Shown here: positions 53,630-61,813 of the stretch, one piece after another
How positions within the stretch are numbered: position 1 is the first letter of the stretch
Layout of the letters: every line of letters starts with the position of its first letter
Source: Arthrobacter sp. PsM3
GTDB taxonomy: Bacteria; Actinomycetota; Actinomycetes; Actinomycetales; Micrococcaceae
Length of the DNA stretch: 64,000 nt
Reading direction: 5' to 3'
NCBI RefSeq assembly: GCF_030433895.1
Contig: NZ_JARUXE010000025.1
Coordinates: 1 to 64,000, forward strand
The notes under the pieces: model-generated
Databases searched by the model: none
What the model was told of the DNA's origin: nothing
Seen by the model: only the letters and a program-made list of their open reading frames with translations
Position numbers and translations under genes: made by a program

Positions 53630-54412
53630 ATGATTTCCCTCTCCATCGCCGGCGGCGTCGCCGAGATCGTCCTCGACGCCCCGCACAAGCTCAACTCGCT
53701 GGACGGGCAGGCCCTCAAGGATTTAGCACAGGCGTACGACGACGCCGCTGCCGCCGCCTCGCGCGGTGAGGTGCGGGCGCTGCTGCTCCGGGGGGAGGGG
53801 CGCGCTTTTTGCGCGGGACGGGACATCGCCGGGGTCACGCCGGAGACGGACGACGTCCAGGGGTACCTGGGCGGGCTCCTGCAGCCGCTGCTGCAGAAGA
53901 TGTCAGCGTTCCCCGCCCCCACCTTCGCGGCCGCGCAGGGGGCCTGCCTGGGCGTGGGGCTGGGGCTGCTGCTGGCCACCGACGTGGTCTACGTGGCGGA
54001 GAACGCCAAGTTCGGCTCACCCTTCGCCAAGCTCGGAGCCACGCTCGATTCCGGCGGGCACTGGTACTTCACCGAACGCCTCGGCATGCACCGGACCCTG
54101 GACCTGATCTACACCGCCGAACTCATGAGCGGCGCGGACGCCGTGGCCCAGGGGATGTTCAGCCGGGCCATGCCCGCGGCTGAGCTGCTGGAGAACACCC
54201 GCGCCATCGTGGCCAAGGCCGCCGCCGGCGCCACCACCGCCTTCACGGCCAGCAAGGAGCTCGTGGGGCACATCCGGGACCAGCGGCTGGGCCTCTGGGC
54301 CTCCATGGCAGAGGAGAACGCCGAGCAGGCCCGCCTCTGCCAGACCACGGACTACGCCGAGGGTTTCCTTGCTTTCCAGCAGAAGCGGACCCCGGAGTTC
54401 AAAGGCCGCTGA
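53630..54412 (+). CDS. paaG: Enoyl-CoA hydratase/isomerase, probably PaaG (ring-epoxide isomerase)
   Basis: A 260-aa crotonase-fold enzyme. Oxyanion-hole segments are RAFCAGRDI and GACLGVGLGLLLA; the second acidic position falls in TLDSGGHWYFTERLG, with Asp where PaaG-type isomerases carry their catalytic Asp, rather than the Glu of hydratases. It would isomerise the epoxide to oxepin-CoA. AGGAG precedes the ATG. The remaining paa genes (paaF, H, I, J, K, Z) are not in the window. Confidence 0.82.
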   Translation: MISLSIAGGVAEIVLDAPHKLNSLDGQALKDLAQAYDDAAAAASRGEVRALLLRGEGRAFCAGRDIAGVTPETDDVQGYLGGLLQPLLQKMSAFPAPTFAAAQGACLGVGLGLLLATDVVYVAENAKFGSPFAKLGATLDSGGHWYFTERLGMHRTLDLIYTAELMSGADAVAQGMFSRAMPAAELLENTRAIVAKAAAGATTAFTASKELVGHIRDQRLGLWASMAEENAEQARLCQTTDYAEGFLAFQQKRTPEFKGR

Positions 54413-54414
54413 AA

Positions 54415-55281
54415 TCAGGCCGCCGGATCGTCCACCATGGTGAGGCTGTCCTTCAGTTCGGTCCAGAGGTCTGACTCCGTGGGCAGGCTGGCGGGGCAGG
54501 CGAGGTTGAGTTCCATCAGGCCGTTTCCGGAGGGCATGGAACGCACAGCGATCCGGTACACCAGCTCCGTGTTGCTCTTGTTCTTGAACCGCAGTTCGGC
54601 CTCCTGCAGTTCGATCTTGGTGCCGGCCGAGGTCCGCAGTTTGGTGTAAGTTGACCCGGCGTCGGTCACCACTGTCACCGGGGTGGCGGCCAGGTTCTTG
54701 ACGCCCTCGATCTCGCCCTGCATCGTGGCCGCGGTTGCTTTCTCGTCCACGGTGGCTTCCCGGGGCGGCAGGATGGCCTGGTGGGTGGTGAAGATGCACG
54801 GGTTCTCACTGCTGCGATACGTGATGGTGCCGCCCTTGACGCCGGACATCTTCCAGCCGTCAGGCATTTTCGCGGACCAGACCGGCGGTGAGGTGAAGTC
54901 CGCATCCTGGAAGAGATACACGTCGTCGCCGCCGGAAGCCGCGGCCGGGGACCCGTCCGCGGTGGCCCCGCCGCTGGGTTTCGCGGACTCCGGGTTTCGG
55001 GTGCTTTCGGTGGGCGCCGGTGCCGCTGCGCCCCCGTTGCCCTGACCGAGGCCGTTGAGGACCATGACCCCAGCAACGGCCAGGACTGCAGCAACACCCA
55101 CGCCGCCGGCAAGCCAGCCCCAAGCAGGAATACCGCCCTTGGGCGGGGCCTGGCCGAACGGTCCCGGTCCCGGCTGGCCGTACGGGCCCTGTGCAGGGTC
55201 GCCGTAGGGCGGCTGGCCGGGCTGCTGCCACCCGTTGTTTTCCGGCTGCTGCGGTACGCCGGGCTGCTGGTCGTTGTTCAA
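54415..55281 (-). CDS. Membrane-anchored protein with Pro/Gln/Gly-rich N-terminus
   Basis: A 288-aa protein, family not recognised. A 50-residue Pro/Gln/Gly-rich cytoplasmic head precedes one membrane helix (WGWLAGGVGVAAVLAVAGVM near residues 57-76), then an Ala/Pro/Ser-rich linker and an extracellular domain of about 170 residues (from DDVYLFQDADFTSPPVW). TTG 55281 is chosen because GGGGGA lies 4 bp upstream. It converges on paaG with 2 bp between the stops, and is divergent from galU. Confidence 0.7.
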   Translation of the reverse strand: MNNDQQPGVPQQPENNGWQQPGQPPYGDPAQGPYGQPGPGPFGQAPPKGGIPAWGWLAGGVGVAAVLAVAGVMVLNGLGQGNGGAAAPAPTESTRNPESAKPSGGATADGSPAAASGGDDVYLFQDADFTSPPVWSAKMPDGWKMSGVKGGTITYRSSENPCIFTTHQAILPPREATVDEKATAATMQGEIEGVKNLAATPVTVVTDAGSTYTKLRTSAGTKIELQEAELRFKNKSNTELVYRIAVRSMPSGNGLMELNLACPASLPTESDLWTELKDSLTMVDDPAA

Positions 55282-55421
55282 GTTGTCCCCCAATATCTGA
55301 TTAAATCTGCAACCAGAAGTATTGCCGATAAAATCTGGCCGTGCGATGGGCAGGGCTGCCCATCGGCCGTGTCGCGGCCTTGAATTTCCGGATTTGGTCA
55401 ACCGATTTGTATGGTTCAGAT

Positions 55422-56312
55422 ATGACTTTGGGGAAATCAGTTAGAAAAGCCGTCATTCCTGCTGCCGGACTTGGAACTCGGTTCCTGCCCGCCACCAAGG
55501 CAATGCCGAAGGAAATGTTGCCGGTGGTGGACGAACCCGCCATCCAGTACGTGGTTGAAGAAGCGGTGAGGGCGGGCCTCACGGATCTGCTGATGATCAC
55601 AGGGCGCAACAAACGCGCGCTGGAGGACCACTTTGACCGCGCACCGGCGCTGGAGCGCACGCTGGAGCTCAAGGGCGACACGGCGAAGCTGGAGGCCGTC
55701 CAGTATGCTTCCGACTTGGGGCCCATCCACTATGTCCGCCAGGGCGAGGCGAAGGGCCTGGGCCACGCGGTCCTGTGCGCCCGCCAGCACGTTGGTGATG
55801 AGCCCTTCGCCGTCCTGTTGGGCGATGACCTGATCGATGAGCGTGACGAGCTGCTGACCACCATGATGGCTGTTCAGGCCAAGACCGGGGGATCGGTTGT
55901 GGCGCTTATCGAGGTGGACCCGGCCCAAATCAGTGCCTACGGCTGTGCGGACATTTCTGCAATCGAGGGTGAAGGCTACGTTCGCGTGAACAGCCTGGTG
56001 GAAAAGCCGGCCGTTGAGGACGCGCCCTCCAACCTTGCCGTCATCGGCCGGTACGTGCTTCATCCTGTGGTGTTCGATGTCCTGGAGCAGACGGAGCCCG
56101 GCAGGGGCGGCGAGATCCAGCTGACGGACGCCCTGCAGACCCTTGCCACTTCAGAGGCAGAGGACGGCGGAGTCTACGGTGTGGTGTTCGGGGGTCGGCG
56201 CTACGATACCGGGGACAAGTTCAGCTACATCAAGGCCGTCATCTCGATCGCCTCGGAGCGCGTGGATTTCGGCGAGGACCTCAAGACGTGGATGAAGGCC
56301 TTCGTCAGCTGA
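55422..56312 (+). CDS. galU: UTP-glucose-1-phosphate uridylyltransferase
   Basis: A 296-aa enzyme making UDP-glucose from UTP and glucose-1-phosphate. It has the nucleotidyltransferase signature AAGLGTRFLPATKAMPKEM, LGDDLIDE, SLVEKP and GRRYDTGDKFSYIKA. Full length, ATG at 55422. Supplies UDP-glucose for the UDP-glucose dehydrogenase and, with the GT2 synthase, for polysaccharide synthesis. A vanZ-like gene once ended 8 bp inside its 3' end, before the IS21 insertion. Confidence 0.93.
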   Translation: MTLGKSVRKAVIPAAGLGTRFLPATKAMPKEMLPVVDEPAIQYVVEEAVRAGLTDLLMITGRNKRALEDHFDRAPALERTLELKGDTAKLEAVQYASDLGPIHYVRQGEAKGLGHAVLCARQHVGDEPFAVLLGDDLIDERDELLTTMMAVQAKTGGSVVALIEVDPAQISAYGCADISAIEGEGYVRVNSLVEKPAVEDAPSNLAVIGRYVLHPVVFDVLEQTEPGRGGEIQLTDALQTLATSEAEDGGVYGVVFGGRRYDTGDKFSYIKAVISIASERVDFGEDLKTWMKAFVS

Positions 56313-56424
56313 CAGCGCTGTCCACGGCAGGCCTAGGGTGGTTTCCGCGCTGGGCCTGTTAACGCCAGCCGAAAATAGGGCCAGAAGCGCCAACTGAAAA
56401 CAGGGCCACCGACCATTATGGAAG

Positions 56425-57606
56425 GTGATCAATTTGGATGATTGGGCGGAGATACGCCACCTGTTTTCGACGGGCAAGCACTCGAAGCGTGAGATCGGCA
56501 GGATCGTGGGGGTTTCCCGCGGAACGGTGGAGCGTGCGCTGGAGTCGGACCGGGCGCCGAAGTACCAGCGGGCGGCGGGGGTGTCGAGTTTTGATGCGTT
56601 TGCGCCCAGGGTGCGGGAGCTGTTGGTGAAGACGCCGACGATGCCAGCCGCAACGCTCGCGGAGCGGGTGGGCTGGTCCGGTTCCGCATCGCTGTTCCGG
56701 GCGAAGGTCGCCGCGATCCGGCCGGAATACGCGCCGCCGGACCCGGCCGACCGTCTGGTCCACGAGCCGGGATTCCAGGTCCAGTGCGATTTGTGGTTCC
56801 CGCATGATCCGCTGCCCGTCGGTGAGGGCCAGACTGACACGTCCCCGGTGCTGGTGATGACTTCGGCGTTCTCGGGATTCATCCAGGCACGTATGCTGCC
56901 GTCGCGCACGACACCGGATTTGATCGGTGGGATGTGGGCGCTGCTGCAGGATGCGCAGGCCGTCCCGTCCCGGCTGTTGTGGGACAACGAGTCCGGCATC
57001 GGCCGGCGCCGGCCCACGGAGCCGGTGGCCGCGTTCGCCGGATCCTTGGGGCTGGAGGTCAAGCTGCTACCGCCGCGGGATCCGGAGTCCAAAGGCATGG
57101 TCGAGCGGATGAACAGGTTCTTCCGGCAACGCTTCATGCCAGGCCGGGACTTCCGCTCACCTGCGGATTTCAACGGCCAGCTGGAGGACTGGCTGCCCAA
57201 GGCCAACCACCGGTATTCCCGGTCCCGCCACGGCCGCCCTGACGAGCTGATCGTCCTGGACCGGGAGAAGATGAGGGAGCTACCGCCGGTGACACCGGAC
57301 ACGGTATTCCGCAACGCGGTGCGGCTCCCGCGGGCTTACTACGTGCGGGTGTTCTCCAACGACTATTCCGTGGACCCCTCGTTCATTGGGCGGATCGTGG
57401 ATGTCACCGCTGATCTGGACACCGTCTGGGTCACCCATGACGGCGTCATCATCGCCACACACGTCCGGGCCTGGGCGCGGCATCTGGTGGTGACCGATCC
57501 GGCTCATGTTGCCCGGGCCGCAGAGATGCGCAGGGACTTCCGGACCCAGCGGGTGCACCGCCTCGAGCCCGAGGAAGTTGTGCAAATCCGGGATCTGGCC
57601 GCCTAG
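56425..57606 (+). CDS. istA: IS21-family transposase IstA
   Basis: A 393-aa transposase. An N-terminal helix-turn-helix (KREIGRIVGVSRGTVERAL) is followed by the DDE core: Asp in QVQCDLWF, Asp in LLWDNESGIGR and Glu in GMVERMNRFFRQ. GTG start at 56425 after GGAAG. Reading frame intact. Confidence 0.9.
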   Translation: MINLDDWAEIRHLFSTGKHSKREIGRIVGVSRGTVERALESDRAPKYQRAAGVSSFDAFAPRVRELLVKTPTMPAATLAERVGWSGSASLFRAKVAAIRPEYAPPDPADRLVHEPGFQVQCDLWFPHDPLPVGEGQTDTSPVLVMTSAFSGFIQARMLPSRTTPDLIGGMWALLQDAQAVPSRLLWDNESGIGRRRPTEPVAAFAGSLGLEVKLLPPRDPESKGMVERMNRFFRQRFMPGRDFRSPADFNGQLEDWLPKANHRYSRSRHGRPDELIVLDREKMRELPPVTPDTVFRNAVRLPRAYYVRVFSNDYSVDPSFIGRIVDVTADLDTVWVTHDGVIIATHVRAWARHLVVTDPAHVARAAEMRRDFRTQRVHRLEPEEVVQIRDLAA

Positions 57607-57665
57607 GACGTGATCTTCGGCATCGACCTCGGCCAGGACCCGGCGGTGCTGCTGGAGGCGGCGTC

Positions 57666-58422
57666 ATGAGCGGGACACCCTCACAGATCGAGTACTACGC
57701 TCGTGCCCTGCGCGCACCCCGGATCAGCGACGGGTTCCGCCGCCTCGGCGACCAGGCCCGGGACGCCGGCTGGTCGCACGAGGAGTACCTGGCCGCCGTT
57801 CTCTCCCGGGAAGTCTCCGAACGCGAAGCCAAGGGGGCTGCGACCCGGATCAGGGCCGCAAGGTTCCCCGCGCACAAGGACCTCGAGGAGTTCAACACGA
57901 CCACCAGCCCTCCGCGGACCGGAACCTCATCGCCCATCTGGGCACCGGCGCATTTCTCTCCGAGGCCAAGAACGTGGTCCTGCTCGGGCCTCCCGGCACG
58001 GGCAAAACCCACCTGGCGGTCGGCATCGGCATCAAGGCGGCCAAAGCCGGGCACCGGGTCCTCTTCGATTCCGCGACGGGCTGGGTCGCCCGCCTGCAGG
58101 AGGCTCACTCCCGCGGGAAACTCGCCCAGGAACTGGTCAAGCTACGCCGCTACAGTCTCCTGGTGGTCGATGAAGTCGGCTATATCCCGTTTGACCAGGA
58201 CGCCGCGAACCTGTTCTTTCAGCTGGTCTCCCGCCGCTATGAACACGCGTCCATGATTCTGACGTCAACCTGCCCTTCGCCCGCTGGGGCGACGTCTTCG
58301 GGGACCTGACCATCGCCTCGGCCATGATCGACCGGATCGTCCACCACGCCGACGTCATCAGCCTCAAAGGCAACAGCTACCGGCTCAGAAAACACCAGCC
58401 CACGGCCACTACGGCACAATAG
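57666..58422 (+). pseudogene. istB: Frameshifted IstB helper ATPase
   Basis: IstB is the AAA+ partner of IstA. Three frames must be joined: the N-terminus to about 57896 (ends in DLEEFN), the middle with the Walker A GPPGTGKTHLA and Walker B LLVVDEVGYIP, and from about 58265 the C-terminus (LPFARWGDVFGD onward) to a stop at 58422. Each break fits a single-base deletion. Either real decay or sequencing errors; a clean read would decide. Confidence 0.85.
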
Positions 58423-58446
58423 AACGAACAACCAGTGGCCCTGTTT

Positions 58447-58914
58447 TCAAATGGCACTACTGGTCCCGTTTTGGGTTGGCGTTAACAGGGCCCGCCGTTT
58501 GTTTCTCTCCCGGAGCGCACGGGCAAGGATCACCCCCACAACGGCCCCGGCAGTATTAGTCGCCACGTCCAGGAGACTGGCAACTCGGTGTGGCAGGAAC
58601 AGGAACTGGCCAAGCTCCACGCACGCGGACGCCAGCAGGCCCAGCGCCGAGATGTGCCACCACCGGCGGGACGGAAGGGCCAGGGCGGCGGCGAATCCGA
58701 CCGGAATAAACAGCAGAACGTTCGCGGAGGCCTCCACCAGATTGTAATTAATCCAGCCCGGTATCCCATGGGCGTGCAATTTTGCGAGCACTTTTGTAAG
58801 AAGAGACTGGGCCGGGGCGTCAACGGGAGTGGGCCAGAACCCGATGAGGGCCAAGGCTGCGAAATACGCGGCCAGAAGGCGCGCCGGCAACCGAGGGTTG
58901 TCCACAATTCTCAT
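58447..58914 (-). CDS. VanZ-like membrane protein, 3' end rewritten by the IS21 insertion
   Basis: A 155-aa protein with about four hydrophobic segments and the VanZ arrangement (LLAAYFAALALIGFWPTPVD, NVLLFIPVGFAAAL, ASACVELGQFLFLPHRVASLLDV). The family is linked to low-level teicoplanin resistance and cell-envelope functions. Start ATG 58914. After KRRA the sequence runs into the IS and ends LLTPTQNGTSSAI-stop; the uninterrupted gene would have ended QRGNHPRPAVDSAVS-stop at 56305. Confidence 0.8.
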   Translation of the reverse strand: MRIVDNPRLPARLLAAYFAALALIGFWPTPVDAPAQSLLTKVLAKLHAHGIPGWINYNLVEASANVLLFIPVGFAAALALPSRRWWHISALGLLASACVELGQFLFLPHRVASLLDVATNTAGAVVGVILARALRERNKRRALLTPTQNGTSSAI

Positions 58915-58921
58915 ATCCGGT

Positions 58922-59122
58922 TCAGGCCCTTGCCAATGCGAGCAAAGTGACACCCAGTGAGGCTACCGCCAGGAACGTCAGAAGAACGTAGGCAATACGC
59001 AGCCGGAGCCGCGGGAGCGGAGGAATCGTGAATGCTGACAGTGACGGAACTGAGCGAATGTATAGCCCAAACAGTTTTCTTCGGCGCCGCCAATGTCTCC
59101 CCATAGTCCTCATGGATATCAC
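58922..59122 (-). CDS. Possible small membrane protein, 66 aa
   Basis: Not recognised. A basic N-terminus (MGRHWRRRRKLFG) and one C-terminal membrane helix (IAYVLLTFLAVASLGVTLLA). It ends 7 bp before the vanZ-like start. No strong ribosome-binding site at the GTG (59122) or later ATGs, so translation is uncertain. Confidence 0.35.
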   Translation of the reverse strand: MISMRTMGRHWRRRRKLFGLYIRSVPSLSAFTIPPLPRLRLRIAYVLLTFLAVASLGVTLLALARA

Positions 59123-59170
59123 AGCTTCGGTGTGCAGATGCTTCAGTGTCGGCTTGGATCAAAACCAAAA

Positions 59171-59210
59171 GGTGGCTGGATCTCCGAATTTCTCGGAAGA
59201 ACCAGCCACC
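59171..59210 (-). terminator. Rho-independent terminator of the LAxTG protein gene
   Basis: Outer arms GGTGGCTGG (59171-59179) and CCAGCCACC (59202-59210) with a further inner TCCGA/TCGGA pairing. In the minus direction the stem is followed by TTTTGGTTTT. Confidence 0.8.
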
Positions 59211-59232
59211 CTTCGTCGGGTGGATTGTTGAG

Positions 59233-59754
59233 TTAGGCTGCGATCTCGCCCTTGGCGCGGCGGCGAACCACAACAACCGAAGTGATGCCGGCAGCGAGGG
59301 CCCCGCCGCCAACCAAGGACCACAGCAGCAGGCTGGAATCCGCGCCTGTGCTGGCAAGTCCCGTGCCGGTGTTGGCCAGTGCCGTGCCGGCATTGTTGGA
59401 GGTCGACGCAAGTGCCGCGCCCTGAACCGTGACCGAGGACGTGGCGACGTTGCCGCTCACAGCGCCTTTAGCGGTCAGCGTGTAGGTGCCGGCTTCGCTG
59501 ATGCTGAGCTGGATCGTGAAATTGCCGTTGGAGTCAGCTGTGGCGTTGAAGGTCTTCGAGCCCACAGTGATGGTGATGGCCTCGCCGGGGGTGAAGCCCG
59601 TGCCCGAGAAGCTGAAGGTCTCACCTACGGCCGGGCTGCCGTCCGAGACGACGCCGGTGGACTTCGGAGACGCGTACCCATCGGCCATGGCCGGAACCGC
59701 GCCCATAAGTGCGATGGAACCCGCGAGTGTGATTGCTGCAAGTGTTTTCTTCAT
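59233..59754 (-). CDS. Secreted surface protein with LAxTG sorting signal
   Basis: A 173-aa protein: signal peptide (MKKTLAAITLAGSIALMGAVPAMA), an Ig-like/beta-rich middle domain (VGETFSFSGTGFTPGEAITI through GTYTLTAKG), then LANTG and LASTG motifs, a hydrophobic segment and a basic RRRAKGE tail. LAxTG is the recognition form of class E sortases in high-GC Gram-positives. ATG 59754 follows GGGGGA. Stands alone with its own terminator; probably a small cell-wall-anchored protein. Confidence 0.8.
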   Translation of the reverse strand: MKKTLAAITLAGSIALMGAVPAMADGYASPKSTGVVSDGSPAVGETFSFSGTGFTPGEAITITVGSKTFNATADSNGNFTIQLSISEAGTYTLTAKGAVSGNVATSSVTVQGAALASTSNNAGTALANTGTGLASTGADSSLLLWSLVGGGALAAGITSVVVVRRRAKGEIAA

Positions 59755-59929
59755 GTGTCCCCCTGAGACCATAATTTTTGAGTGTCACGTCAATGGCGGA
59801 GATTCCTGGCCCCGGAGTGGCCGCAGGTTGAAATCTCATTTGTTAAGTCCATGCAGACACTAGCACCTATAACGCGTGTTACCAAAGTGAATCAAGTTGC
59901 TTTATGTACTGTTTACCTACTGTCTGCAT

Positions 59930-61810
59930 TCACGGGCTGCATGCTGCGTTTTCGGGGGCCAGGATGACATCTTTTACAGGCTGGACGGTGGGCGTGACAA
60001 CCACCTTAGGCTCCGTGTGCTGGACGATTTTTCCGAAGGTCAGCTCAACCGTGCTGCTCTGCCCTGGAGCCAACATGAGGGTCACGGATCCAACCGGTCT
60101 GTTGGCGTGTAGGTTAGCGGCAAAGTCCACCTTCTTGCCATCGATGATGGCTGTTTTCACAATGGCCTGTACTGGACCGTAGGCAACGACATTGGTCTGG
60201 ACTTTTCCCGCCGGGACGCCCAAATCGCCACCGCCGGTGACATATGCGGGCAGTGACGTCGCTGCATCCGCAGGGGCCGTATTGGTGCTGGTAATGCGGA
60301 CTTTGACCTGGCCATAGTCGTCACCGGTGCATTCCTTGACGAGCTGTACGGTCCGCTTTATGTAGTAGTCCATCTTGGCGCCGGTACCGTCATTGAAGTA
60401 CACGCCGAACTGTGCCGGGGCCACGCTGGGGCCCGAGATTGATCCGCTCACAGGATACTTCGCAATGACCGACTGTTCGTCGCTAATGCCGGACCAAACG
60501 AGGACGCGGCCCTCTGCGGATCCGCGCGACAGACCGTCGATCAAGCCTTTTGCTTCGCCCTTTCCGCTCGAGAGCGCGGCGAAGATTTCCTTTGCCACCC
60601 CAGCGAAGTACACGTCCTGAAGTTGGGGCCTGGCGATTTTGGCGTAAACGTCAGACAGCAGCGTCGGCACAACATTCTTGCCGTTCAGTTCGGAGGGCAG
60701 GCCGGTCTTGGCCAACGCCAACAATTCTGGGCTGGTGATCTTTATCGGCCCCGTCGCGTCCAGGACATAGCCCAGCGCCACAGGGTCAAGAGAAATCACG
60801 CCGTCCACGTGCTGCCCGGTCTTCTTCTCCCACATGGCCTGTGCCGTGCTGGCGGCAGTAGGGAAGTCAGGGGTCAGGTTGACGTCCTGCATGTACTTGC
60901 CGAGGTGTGTGGTGTAAATCTGCTCCTGTTCCGGATCAACGGGCAAGGGCGGGGACATGATCCCGACGTCGGCGGCGCTACCTTGGGCGCCCAGCGTGAG
61001 TTTGCCCTTGTCCAGCGTGAGTACCGCCAGCGCTCCGGGAATTCCCCCCGAGGCCCGGGATTCAGCGTTGTTCTGGATCATCAACAAGTAGTTCCGTTGG
61101 CCGCCGACTCCCAGCATGTTCGGCGCAACCTTAGCGACGCTTGCCGAGGCATCCAGGGCCCCGGTCACGGCCTGAAGCTGCCCCCTGGCCCGCGTCAGCG
61201 GCTCAGCCACTTGCGGCCACAGGCTGCCCGCATCGATTGCGCCCAGCCGCTCAGCGGAGGCCCGCACGGCATGGGCTGCGGCTGAGACGCTGGGGGAGGC
61301 GTTGCGAATGGGCTCCAGATCCGTTCCCGCGCTGCTCGGTAGAAGACTGTCCCAATTGAGGGAGCCAAACACCCTTACCAAAGGGGCGACACCCAACGTG
61401 GCGACGTCATCGGCTGAACGCGCAACTTCAGCCACGGCGCTGAAATTCGCTCCGAGCCCTGGAGTGGCTGATGCCAGGGTCCACAGTGGATCTCCGGCAG
61501 CATCGCGGGCAGCCGCTGTGTGGAAGCGAAGCTGATCAACAGTGGCGCTGGCCTCGTGCTGCTTGTTGCCAGCAATATTCTCCTTGAGAACAAGGATGAG
61601 CTGGTTCGCGGCTTCTAGCTCGCTCTTGATGATGCTGGCCCTCGAGCCGAGCCAGGCTGCCGCCGCAACGGCCAGGATGACAACTGCGGCCAGCGAGGCC
61701 AAGCCAATCATCAAGCGGCGGCGACGGTCACGGCGGCGGGCCGCGCCCTTGCGGTCCCGTGGTGAGGTGCTGGAGCCATCGGTTTCTGGGAGATTCTGGG
61801 TGTCAGTCAT
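59930..61810 (-). CDS. DUF4012 domain protein, membrane-anchored
   Basis: A 626-aa protein with one N-terminal membrane helix (LMIGLASLAAVVILAVAAAAW) after a basic RRRDRRRR segment; the large extracellular part matches DUF4012 (MIQNNAESRASGGIPGALAV and QHVDGVISLDPVALGYVLDA). DUF4012 genes are common in exopolysaccharide clusters of actinobacteria; function unknown. Starts 3 bp after the UDP-glucose dehydrogenase stop, so they are co-transcribed. Confidence 0.82.
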   Translation of the reverse strand: MTDTQNLPETDGSSTSPRDRKGAARRRDRRRRLMIGLASLAAVVILAVAAAAWLGSRASIIKSELEAANQLILVLKENIAGNKQHEASATVDQLRFHTAAARDAAGDPLWTLASATPGLGANFSAVAEVARSADDVATLGVAPLVRVFGSLNWDSLLPSSAGTDLEPIRNASPSVSAAAHAVRASAERLGAIDAGSLWPQVAEPLTRARGQLQAVTGALDASASVAKVAPNMLGVGGQRNYLLMIQNNAESRASGGIPGALAVLTLDKGKLTLGAQGSAADVGIMSPPLPVDPEQEQIYTTHLGKYMQDVNLTPDFPTAASTAQAMWEKKTGQHVDGVISLDPVALGYVLDATGPIKITSPELLALAKTGLPSELNGKNVVPTLLSDVYAKIARPQLQDVYFAGVAKEIFAALSSGKGEAKGLIDGLSRGSAEGRVLVWSGISDEQSVIAKYPVSGSISGPSVAPAQFGVYFNDGTGAKMDYYIKRTVQLVKECTGDDYGQVKVRITSTNTAPADAATSLPAYVTGGGDLGVPAGKVQTNVVAYGPVQAIVKTAIIDGKKVDFAANLHANRPVGSVTLMLAPGQSSTVELTFGKIVQHTEPKVVVTPTVQPVKDVILAPENAACSP

Positions 61811-61813
61811 GGC

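Larger units (their letters stand above)
56357..58487 (+). mobile_element. IS21-family insertion sequence, 2131 bp
   Basis: Terminal inverted repeats TGTTAACGCCAGCC... (56357-56384) and its mirror at 58460-58487 match at 23 of 28 positions; an inner repeat TGAAAACAGGGCCAC occurs at 56395-56409 and inverted at 58435-58449, as IS21 elements have several transposase-binding repeats. Contains istA and a frameshifted istB. The insertion cut a vanZ-like gene. Confidence 0.92.
56352..58492. repeat. 5-bp target-site duplication GGGCC flanking the IS21 element
   Basis: GGGCC occurs at 56352-56356 and again at 58488-58492, immediately outside the terminal inverted repeats. This marks a real, fairly recent transposition event. 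Confidence 0.8.
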
